A stretch of 64,000 nucleotides of DNA from Megaleporinus macrocephalus. Lineage: Eukaryota > Chordata > Actinopteri > Characiformes > Anostomidae. Shown piece by piece: positions 54,290 through 64,000 of this stretch (the first letter of the stretch is position 1; each line of letters starts with the position of its first letter). The translations under genes were made by a program, and so were the position numbers. The stretch is taken from contig CM038716.1 of assembly GCA_021613375.1 (NCBI GenBank), forward strand, positions 15,105,274 through 15,169,273, written 5' to 3'. Under the pieces are notes generated by a model. That model ran no database searches. It worked only from the letters and a program-made list of their open reading frames with translations, and had not been told where the DNA came from.

Positions 54290-54685
54290 TGTCACAGTCT
54301 GCCCTGTTATTGTTTATGTTGTCCTGTCAGTGCCATATGGTTCTGTTGACGTTTCTGTCAAGTGCTCCCTGTCTCCGCCCCTCACCTTATCCGTGTTGCC
54401 TCTCTCTTGTTAGCCCCAGGAGTTCATCATTAATTCCTGTTTATATTACCTGGTCAGTGTGCTTTGTCTTTGCTCAGTGTTTCGTCCTATCCAGTGTTAG
54501 TGAGTATCTTGTTACCTGTTGCTTTATTTTTGGATTCGTGTTCACCTCCTCTTTGTTTTCTTTTGTATTTCATCAGTTAATCTAGCTTCTTGGTTTTTTT
54601 GTTATTTTGGTATTTTTTTGTGTTTAGTTTCTTAATAAACTGGCTTGCACTTGCACCCTGCCTCCTTGACTTTGCATCCGTGACA
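54290..54685. mobile_element. Probable miniature DNA element with TGTCAC ends
   Basis: Starts TGTCACAGTCTGCCC; the reverse complement of the right end starts TGTCACGGATGCAAAGTC. CTTAATAAACTGGCTTGCAC near the right end is a phrase of a repeat family common in fish. The interior is T-rich on the plus strand with a 98-codon Ser/Cys/Phe ORF that is not a gene. The target duplication is unclear (CTAAG / GTAAG). Confidence 0.45.
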
Positions 54686-54689
54686 GTAA

Positions 54690-57600
54690 GTTTCTACCAT
54701 CAATGAGGGCTATGTTTATCACCTGTCACACGATGATTGAAGGTGTGAATTGTGTTTGCTCTCATGCCCACTTAGGATATGAGATACTGGATATGAGAAA
54801 TTACTGGAGTGTTGATGTTATTATTGTTATTGTTATTGTTGTTGTTGTCCAAGGACAACAAAACACCCCCCTCCTGGACATTACAATAATGAAGTTGCAA
54901 GGGTGAATAAATTTGCAAAAAGGTTTTTCTGGTCATAGCCCATCACTTTTAGTTCCCTAAAGAGTGACGTCAAGTATGTTTTTCAAAGAACTATTGAGGG
55001 GTTTTTAAGAGCATAGCAGATTTGCGGCCCACAAACCACACATGCTTGCAGTCTAATCTAAATTCTAGACTCAGTGAGGATTTAAGCACAGTACGTTCAA
55101 GCTTTAACGTAGAGAGAGCATCAGCAGAGACGCTCTGGGTAAACACAAGTGACTCACATCTCTATTCACTCGCTCATTACTGTCTAATTACTGCACAGTG
55201 TTGCAGGTGTTCACGAACGCAATCTGGAAAGTTCTGTCTCAGATCCTTTCATACACTCAGGGATTCAAAGTGCAAATCTGGCACACAGATTGTAAAAGCA
55301 CCATTAGCTGGCTGTTTGTGGCAGTGTTTGCATTAGTCTGAGAGCAGCTGGTTGATACAAGCCAGAACTTCCTGTTGTTTTGTTTAATCTCCCTTTTCCA
55401 ATTGTCCCAATTCCACAAAGCAGGATACGCTGGATGTTACATCATGAGGCCTAATGCCTTTACCGGTTATTCTGGTTTAGTTTTTCTTTTAGTGCCAGAG
55501 AATAGTGTGGAGTTGGTTTTGTGAGAACCAGAAGACTTTAAAAACATTTGAGTTATACCACAACAGCGCCACCAAGTACTGCACTCAACCAAGCAGCAAC
55601 ACTAGCTGGACATACCAAAATAAATACACCAAATAGAAATAATACAGTATAATCCATGATGACAACCTACAGGAGATGTGTTCCTGTACACAGCCATAAT
55701 GACAGGACTTGTGTTATTGTATACAAGCAAAACCATCTCCACAGGGATTTGACTAATTATGTCCACATTACTCATTAATAAGCTCAAAACCCAGAGCCTA
55801 CAGCACATGAGTCCCTGTACAGCCCAGAGTTTTTTTAAGCTGTGCTAAATATTTAAATGATAATTGCACTCCCACCCATTCCTGATGATCTTTGACCTTA
55901 CCCACACTTCCCTGCCTTCAGAACAATGGTTTATTGATTTATGAGTTCCGGAATAAGTTCCCACCATAATCTGTCTGCAGGCTACAGAAGCCAAGACCGA
56001 GCCAACTGACTTCAGATACAGCCCACAGTCTGCACGCAGGTGTACATAGGACTGCTGTGACGCATTATACCCCTTTTCCACAAGTTAATAAAGTTTACCA
56101 GGGTCTTCATGAGACGTCTGTGACAGTCTTTGGTTAAAATACTGACAGTACCACAGCTCCCTTCTCCCCTGTCTAAACCCCCCTGTTCTGAACGGCAGAG
56201 TTGAGTTCCTTTAAATAATAATGAGCTACTGCAAGTTGATAAGATGGACTTCATCTTAACGACTCTATTAATTTGATACTCATCTCACAAGTTGATAAGA
56301 TGAAGTCCATCTTCCAGACATTCAGCTGATGAATAGTCTAAGTGTTATTGTGGATCCTGTAGAGAGTAACAGCGTTATATATTACACCTCTGTTCATATA
56401 TTACCTCAGTTCTTGGCATTATATGGCCAAAGAAACAGAGCATAATTATTTTATAAATATTATATAAAATAAAAGTAATTATGAAGCTGTGAGGGTGAAG
56501 CTCTTTAGATGGGGGAAAGGGCAGTATTATTATACTGAGCCCTGACTTGACCTAAGAAGAGGGACCAAATCTGACCAGCTTGTTTGAATCCCATGTGTTC
56601 TGTTATGGACTAGTCGGTAGGAACCCAAATTTATGAGCACAAGCTCTAAAAAAGTACTTTTTTCATAATATATATATATATATATATATATTTAAAACAG
56701 TTTGAATGACTGATCCATGGTTTCTACCAGGATGATGCAATGCCTGCAAAGTCTGACAAGTAATAGTTCTGAAACAAACTATTGCACACAGTTTGCTGAC
56801 CTCATAGTAATATAATAACAAAAAACGTTAATAAACACAGAAGTGCTCCATGTTTTTATTGTTATTGAGTGTTGTTGGTCCAGATACTTTATATGCAATC
56901 ATCAAGTCAAATCACTCACTAAGTTCATTAGTAAAACTAAGAAGTGCTCTGCAACACGGTGAGTTCTTCTGTTCTCTGCTGAAGGCCATGCGGACTAGAT
57001 AATCATTAAACATACTTGGAAAATCAAAGCATCAACTTCAGAGATTTTCAGGTAACTCCACCCCCACCCCCTCTCGCCACACACACATGTGTACATGACT
57101 GAAAGGTTCTCAAACAAGCAGCCTCGGTGGCAGTAGCAGGAGAGCAGCTATTAACAGGCTCTGTTGTGGCTAATGGAGCAGTGTCATGAGGATGGCAGTA
57201 CAGTGTGTACTCTCCTCTAGAGTGGGCAGCAAGTTCCAGGCACATGATGCCACAGCACCACCTCTTTATACACGTACCTAAGGTAAGGCTAGCGTGCTGA
57301 TGAGGGCAGAGGACAGATGCTGGGCTTTTCACTGTTTCGTCACCTGACGATTTTTTGCAGGTGCTTTCAACAGCAATGAACAGCCAAGAAGCAGTCGTCC
57401 AGAAACAGGTTTCTTCGAAAAGTGCTGCACAATAGATCATTTGTTAAATGAGCCCACTCAACAAATCACATTTTTTTTGTTGTTTGTGCTGTGAACATTC
57501 TGAGTAACTTCACCTCATGAGTTCCAGACAAATGTTGATGTGGGTGTTTACATGAATAAAGGCTTTTATGTGATCCAACAGATTATTTTGATCAAAACGA

Positions 57601-58335
57601 TGCAGCCAAATCACAAATGTACATGCACATATCTTCTACTACTCTGTCGACGCTGGAGGCAGAGAGTTATAATGGAATTATTCAATTTTTTACATTCCCT
57701 AAATTATAATGTTAGGATGAAAACAAAGTCATTCAGAGTGGTGTGATGTGAAAAGCTCTATTCTAGAGAAATGTACTGTATCAGAATTTCTGGAACCAGA
57801 TGGCTGAAGTGTCCAATGCTTCTAAAAACTATTTGAAATTAGAAAATTATAATATAATAATGGTTACACATATGGTGCCTGATGTCTGAGACATAGTTTC
57901 ATGATAGCTCTAAGAAAAGGGTTTGACTTGTAAGGCATTAAAATCAAATATGAATACATTTACACTATTGTGAAATATGCTAAAGCATTTTTTAGCAGAG
58001 AGATGCAGGTAAGTAGATACGCACCAATATTTGATCTTTACGTATAAGCTAATTCTATCTAAACTAATTAACCTACAAAATTACATTTTTAAAATATTTT
58101 GTACTAGTATAGTATTTATTTTAGTCATGGTACTTTACCATAAATAAAACATACTCAGCTTGACTGAATTGTATGTACTTGTTAAATCATATATTTGATG
58201 TTGTTTATTTACAATATGTATTTGGTACTTACACTTATTTAGTTAGCACAATGTTAAGCACAACATAAAATAATCAATAACAATAACAATAAATCTAACT
58301 AATCCTTATTGTGCAAAATAGTTAAAAACCTGAGC
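54690..58335. other. Upstream intron or flank
   Basis: A (TTGTTA)n patch lies at 54820-54850 and (TA)n at 56668-56692. 56231-56262 and 56286-56312 hold an inverted pair (GTTGATAAGATGGACTTCATC / GATGAAGTCCATCTT context). Otherwise unique. No exon recognised. Confidence 0.4.
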
Positions 58336-58339
58336 ATTA

Positions 58340-58460
58340 AACATATCGTCGCTGTCCAATGAAAAACCTTCAAAATGGTAAGTTTACAGGAGAGGTAAAG
58401 CAGCTTCTTTGGTGCAAAAATTGTGTTAAATGTTATTTTTTCCAAGTCATTTGTCTCACA
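58340..58460. repeat. Dispersed repeat family, copy 4
   Basis: CATATCGTCGCTGTCCAATG, AAAAACCTTC, AGTTTACAGGAGAGG and TTTTTTCCAAGTCATTTG follow the order of copies 1 and 2. The 3' part is missing. Confidence 0.5.
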
Positions 58461-59178
58461 CGTGTCACATGACGCTACTAGAGGTTATAAACTAATAATG
58501 TTGATCTTGCGATGAGTAGTAGCAGCTTTGAGCTTTTTTTAAGCTCAGTGGAACAACGGCAGTGAGACACAGCCTCTGAGAGATACAGCTGACCAACGGA
58601 GGTGCAGCACAGGTGGGACTAGTGGACACACCAGTCCAACTAGCGGGCTGTTATGCTAAAAGCTAAATCAAGGCTAAAGGCTAGACAATGGGGACTAACA
58701 TTAACTCAGACTGTAAGGTGTTACACCCCCAAGTCTCTTAATGTATCATTGTAATGACGTTTGGACTGAAAGAGTTTTTGTGTAGCACAGCAATATGATA
58801 TAATCACAACATCTTCGTCCAATTTGTGCTAGTACACACAAACATGGCTGCTGCTTGGTATCCATGAAACACAACTCCCTGTCAAGTTCAGCTTCAGCAA
58901 CTTTTGTGCAGCCTCCCTCCGTCTCCTCCATCCTGACTGGCATCATTATCTGCTGTTGCCTTGGCAAAATTCCTTTTCATCAGTGTTCCTCTGAGAAGAT
59001 CACAGCTTTTCAAAATATACTGTGCTGGGGCAGTGTGGCTGTGCGGTGGTGGGTTTTTTTGCGTGACTCCTGCGTGTGCGGGGGAATCCGTGGTGTGCGG
59101 CTCTAATCTGTAATAAAAGGCAGCCGCTCTGCGTTTGGGTCGTGCCGACTGTGGCTGGCAATGCTCCAACAGCCACCT

Positions 59179-59180
<2 letters not shown>
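58461..59180. other. Upstream intron or flank, unique sequence
   Basis: Unique, moderately AT-rich. A short minus-strand ORF (58746-58967) is unrelated to the missing sgsm2 exon. No other feature is seen. Confidence 0.35.
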
Positions 59181-59227
<47 letters not shown>

Positions 59228-59300
59228 ACAGACACACAGACACACACACACACACACACACACAGACACACAGACACACAGACACACACACACACACACC
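59181..59300. repeat. (CA)n microsatellite with CAGACA interruptions
   Basis: About 55 CA units with periodic CAGACACA blocks, a higher-order pattern of two similar halves. It explains the Cys-Val and Thr-His ORFs of up to 167 codons on both strands. Confidence 0.95.
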
Positions 59301-59645
59301 CCAAGTGGTAGTTCTGAGAACGCGCTTCAGCACCCAGCACACGCTCGCCGTCACGACTCTCCTCCGCGCCCAAACACACAGCACACGCTCGCAGCACTCT
59401 GCCATATCTGCAGCGTCTTCTCTGGTCCTACATAGACATGATGTTTTATTATGAAGCTGTAGATCTTCGTGATGCCTCCTTATAAAAAGGGAGCACAACA
59501 AAGACAGAAACGTTCAGTTCAAGACTTTTACATACTTACTAAGAGTTTACTGTTGCGCATTGTCACTTCCGTAAATTAAGGACTCTGAGAGGAATTTTCA
59601 AGCAACAGTTCTCAAATAATCCAATTAATGCAGTTCGGCCCTCAA

Positions 59646-61757
59646 AGCTAATGTAGTTTAGTAGTGAAGACATGTTTATAGCTAATGTAGTTTAGTAGTG
59701 AAGACATGTTTATAGCTAATGTAGTTTAGTAGTGAAGACATGTTTATAGCTAATGTAGTTTAGTAGTGTAGACATGTTTATAGCTAATGTAGTTCAGTAG
59801 TGAAGACATGCTTATAGCTAATGTAGTTTAGTAGTGAAGACATGTTTATAGCTAACGTAGTTCAGTAGTGAAGACATGTTTATAGCTAATGTAGTTTAGT
59901 AGTGAGGACATGTTTATAGCTAATGTAGTTTAGTAGTGAAGACATGTTTATAGCTAATGTAGTTTAGTAGTGAAGACATGTTTATAGCTAATGTAGTTCA
60001 GTAGTGTAGACATGTTTATAGCTAATGTAGTTTAGTAGTGTAGACATGTTTATAGCTAATGTAGTTTAGTAGTGAAGACATGTTTATAGCTAATGTAGTT
60101 CAGTAGTGAAGACATGTTTATAGCTAATGTAGTTCAGTAGTGAAGACATGTTTATAGCTAATGTAGTTTAGTAGTGTAGACATGTTTATAGCTAATGTAG
60201 TTCAGTAGTGAAGACATGTTTATAGCTAATGTAGTTTAGTAGTGTAGACATGTTTATAGCTAATGTAGTTTAGTAGTGAAGACATGTTTATAGCTAATGT
60301 AGTTTAGTAGTGAAGACATGTTTATAGCTAATGTAGTTTAGTAGTGAAGACATGTTTATAGCTAATGTAGTTTAGTAGTGAAGACATGCTTATAGCTAAT
60401 GTAGTTTAGTAGTGTAGACATGTTTATAGCTAATGTAGTTTAGTAGTGAAGACATGCTTATAGCTAATGTAGTTTAGTAGTGAAGACATGTTTATAGCTA
60501 ATGTAGTTTAGTAGTGAGGACATGTTTATAGCTAATGTAGTTTAGTAGTGTAGACATGCTTATAGCTAATGTAGTTTAGTAGTGAAGACATGTTTATAGC
60601 TAATGTAGTTTAGTAGTGTAGACATGTTTATAGCTAATGTAGTTAAGTAGTGAAGACATGCTTATAGCTAATGAAGTTTAGTAGTGAAGACATGTTTATA
60701 GCTAATGTAGTTTAGTAGTGAGGACATATTTATAGCTAATGTAGTTTAGTAGTGTAGACATGCTTATAGCTAATGTAGTTTAGTAGTGAAGACATGTTTA
60801 TAGCTAATGTAGTTTAGTAGTGTAGACATGTTTATATCTAATGTAGTTTAGTAGTGAAGACATGTTTATAGCTAATGTAGTTTAGTAGTGAAGACATGCT
60901 TATAGCTAATGTAGTTTAGTAGTGAAGACATGCTTATAGCTAATGTAGTTTAGTAGTGAAGACATGCTTATAGCTAATGTAGTTCAGTAGTGAAGACATG
61001 TTTATAGCTAATGTAGTTTAGTAGCGAAGACATGCTTATAGCTAATGTAGTTTAGTAGCGAAGACATGCTTATAGCTAATGTAGTTCAGTAGCGAAGACA
61101 TGCTTATAGCTAATGTAGTTTAGTAGCGAGGACATGTTTATAGCTAATGTAGTTTAGTAGTGAAGACATGCTTATAGCTAATGTAGTTTAGTAGTGAAAA
61201 CATGCTTATAGCTAATGTAGTTTAGTAGTGAAGACATGCTTATAGCTAATGTAGTTTAGTAGTGAAGACATGTTTATAGCTAATGTAGTTTAGTAGTGAA
61301 GACATGCTTATAGCTAATGTAGTTTAGTAGTGAGGACATGCTTATAGCTAATGTAGTTTAGTAGTGAAGACATGCTTATAGCTAATGTAGTTTAGTAGTG
61401 AAGACATGTTTATAGCTAATGTAGTTTAGTAGTGTAGACATGCTTATAGCTAATGTAGTTTAGTAGTGTAGACATGCTTATAGCTAATGTAGTTTAGTAG
61501 TGTAGACATGCTTATAGCTAATGTAGTTTAGTAGTGAAGACATGTTTATAGCTAATGTAGTTTAGTAGTGTAGACATGCTTATAGCTAATGTAGTTTAGT
61601 AGTGTAGACATGCTTATAGCTAATGTAGTTTAGTAGTAAAGACATGTTTATAGCTAATGTAGTTCAGTAGTGTAGACATGCTTATAGCTAATGTAGTTTA
61701 GTAGTGAAGACATGTTTATAGCTAATGTAGTTTAGTAGTGAAGACATGTTTATAGCT
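59646..61757. repeat. 34-base satellite array, about 62 units, no indels
   Basis: The unit AGCTAATGTAGTTTAGTAGT + GAAGACATGTTTAT (34 bases) starts at 59646 and keeps exact register: units begin at 60020 (11 periods) and 61040 (41 periods), and the last partial begins at 61754 (62 periods). Variation is nearly confined to a few sites: T/C in GTTTAG, A/T/G in GTGAAG, T/C in CATGTTT, and a run of four GCG units at about 61024-61128. There is no open frame, as the unit contains TAA/TAG stops. Confidence 0.97.
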
Positions 61758-61769
61758 TGGACATGTTTA

Positions 61770-63200
61770 TATTCAGGAAAAGTGGAGAACATTGATTTTT
61801 TCACCAGCTACTGCTTTCAAATGGAGTGTTGATTTTTATTGAGAGGAGTTTACGCCAAACTAACAGCACTACTGTGGAAAAGCACAAAACCTTACTTTTC
61901 CATTGTGGTATGAATGTGGGTCCCTTACACTGCTGGACCTTTTGGATATGCATTCAAAAAACAAAATGCTGACTTAAATACAGTCCACCCCAAAAAGTGA
62001 TCTCGGGCACTGTCGTTAAAAAAAGAAGAATGGAATGCCCACATGAGACTGCATTTAAACAGTGACATGCAGAAAATGAAAAGATCCATCACATTGATTT
62101 AACGTTGTACAGCACATGGGAAATACAGCAATATAGTGGTCATTTAATACATTTCAAGATATATTATATTTCGTTTTGACACAAATCCACGTTTTAAATG
62201 CAAATCCTTGCAGATGGTTTTTCAGTAAACAGCTTAAGTGACACGAAAACAATGCAACCGAGGGTTTGCTTTTCATTTTGGCACTTATTCTGCATGGCAC
62301 TATGAAAAAACAGTTTATGTATGTAGTGAGTGCATTTCAATTTCTTTCCATGCACCATCAGTAATCAATAAACACTTCAATTTACAATAAATTAAAAAAA
62401 AGACACTGCAATGCCTGAAAGGTAGCAAGTGTGCAAGCAGATGGAATTCCAAGGCTGATTGTTTGGAAAGCAGTAATCAAAAGTGTGCGCTCAACACAAG
62501 AGAGCTCCGAGTAGCCAGTACTGTAGTGCTTACACGGCAAATGTCACCTCATCTAACAGACTCCCTCCAATCCAGAGTTAATGAGAACAGAGGGTTGAAA
62601 TGAAAATGTCTTCATTATTGGAGCGACAGTGAAATAAAACATGTGATAATGCATCATTGATTAGATTTTTTGCTTGGAAGTACTGCGTACACAGTCGACG
62701 CAAGTACTGACACAAATCACGGCCTTCTGAACAAGGGCGACGAGAGTGTTTAAAGAGCGGCGGAACACAGCTCTGAAAGGTCATGTGTCTGACAGTGTAT
62801 TGAATAAATGGTGTATTTTAGAGCGCCGTTCACCTCCGGACTGACAGTTTCATTTAAAACCTTTCATTTACAACAATCTTATAGGAAACCTTTCACTAAT
62901 TAGTTCAAAGACAGCTGAGGGAAAATGCTGGCAGACCCGCCCACTGTAATAACTGCATAGTTTTACTCGGAGCACCATGGAGATATAATAAACAGTGAGC
63001 CCGTTTAACTTACTAACCCAAAAAAACTACAGAGAATTTTTTTGTCAGTAGTCTGTTCAAATGCGGTTACACGCACTTTGGTAACAGCTAGAACTTTGAA
63101 TCTACGTGAGTCAGGCAGTAAATTCATTTCTGCACCGCAAGCTGCCAAAAAAACCTTTTTTAACATCAAGTTACTTTTGTGGAAAATATGAATATACATC
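61770..63200. other. Flank of the satellite, unique sequence
   Basis: No feature recognised. 62700-62850 is slightly less AT-rich with several CG dinucleotides but has no ORF of note. Confidence 0.4.
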
Positions 63201-63207
63201 ATCTAGA

Positions 63208-63300
63208 GCAGGGGTATTTAATTAGAGTTCAGTAAGGTCCAGTCAGAGGAGATTTCCTCAGTCCAAGGTCCGGACCGTCATCATTTCTAACGTGTGTTAT
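63208..63300. mobile_element. hAT-like end fragment
   Basis: CAGGGGTATTTAATTAGAGT followed by TCAGTAAGGTCCAGTCAGAG and CAAGGTCCGGACC resembles one end of a fish hAT element (CAGGGGT...TCAGTAAGGTCC...GGTCCGGACC). The other end was not found. Confidence 0.45.
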
Positions 63301-63511
63301 GATTCAGTGCCATATCCTGTATGCTGAAGTAGCCTAGTATCAGCACCTTATACCATCAGTAACTGTAAGACCAACACATCACACATACCGTTCAGTATAT
63401 TTACTGTTTAAATGATGAACTGAGTGAATTATTTATAAAACTAATAAATGTTTTTCCACTCCTGGTTGAAAAGTCAGTTTTCGCCATCCATTTTTCTTTT
63501 TTTAGAGCACG

Positions 63512-63799
63512 TTATTCTTTCTCCGACTCGCTTTACTCTCTGACTCGCTTTACTCCCCGACTCGCTTTACTCTCCGACTCGCTTTATTCTTCGACACGCT
63601 TTATTCTCCGACTCGCTTTATTCTCCGACTCGCTTTACTCTCCGACTCGCTTTACTCTCTGACTCGCTTTACTCCCCGACTCGCTTTACTCTCCGACTCG
63701 CTTTATCCTCTGACTACCTTTATTCTCTGACTCGCTTTACTCTCCGACTCGCTTTACCCTCCGACTCGCTTTACTCTCTAACTTGCTTTATTCCATGAC
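63512..63799. repeat. 17-base minisatellite, minus orientation of the 46.3 kb unit
   Basis: Unit TCTCCGACTCGCTTTAC, about 16 copies, all 17 bases, with C/T changes (CTCCGACTCG, CTCTGACTCG, CCCCGACTCG). Each complete unit has a CG-containing CGACTCG core. The reverse complement equals the 46264-46425 unit. Confidence 0.9.
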
Positions 63800-64000
63800 T
63801 GGGCTTCTCGCTTCGTACCTTGCCTGTGTGCGTGCCGCACTCCCCAATCTGAACAGATCTGATTGGCTGGGGAGCGCCTTCAGTGATTTTACAATGCACA
63901 CAATTGGTCCACAAAGCCTGTATACCATAAAGACAAGAAAGGCTCCGCCTCTTAAAATAAACACAGTCAATATTAAATCCTTCAATAAATAATCAATTTG

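Noticed and set aside
58894..59501. Cys-Val-rich and Thr-His-rich ORFs on both strands
   Set aside because: They are translations of the (CA)n tract; all frames are open for the same trivial reason.
59646..61757. CRISPR-like array
   Set aside because: The units are head-to-tail 34-mers with no unique spacers, in a vertebrate intron or flank.

Overview
The window is teleost fish genomic DNA. It is AT-rich, with spliced genes whose introns obey GT-AG, long (CA)n and (TA)n microsatellites, many decayed Tc1/mariner transposases and hAT-type miniature elements of kinds common in fishes. Species cannot be fixed from the sequence; an otophysan such as a characin or catfish would fit.

One protein-coding gene is recognisable: sgsm2 (small G protein signaling modulator 2, also RUTBC1), on the minus strand. 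I placed 21 constitutive coding exons plus one 135-base cassette exon from 35384 down to the stop codon at 5273-5275. All junctions keep a single reading frame. The in-window product is 965 residues without the cassette and 1010 with it. It runs from inside the N-terminal RUN domain, through the Rab-binding PH-like region and an acidic linker, to a complete split TBC (Rab GAP) domain and a conserved C-terminus. Both catalytic fingers of the TBC domain are intact. The first roughly 45 residues, including the start codon, were not found. Their exon or exons probably lie beyond position 64000, so 35385-64000 is best read as 5' intron and upstream DNA.

Layout: 1-5272 holds the 3' UTR and downstream DNA with an old hAT-like element. 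5273-15034 carries the closely spaced exons for the TBC half. 15035-35384 carries the widely spaced exons for the RUN and Rab-binding half, with introns full of transposon relics and a 30-base minisatellite at 28.05-28.76 kb that creates false long ORFs on both strands. 35385-64000 has no recognised exon. It holds candidate regulatory blocks (33-40 kb), TTAA- and hAT-type miniature elements, a duplicated block of about 460 bp (49.8 and 53.6 kb), two inverted 17-base minisatellites (46.3 and 63.5 kb) and a striking 34-base satellite of about 62 units without a single indel (59.65-61.76 kb).

I found no undescribed multi-gene system. The most interesting points are the conserved 45-residue cassette exon with an atypical donor, the perfectly registered 34-base array, a perfect palindromic RFX-type X-box next to the cassette exon, and nested transposons that give a relative dating.
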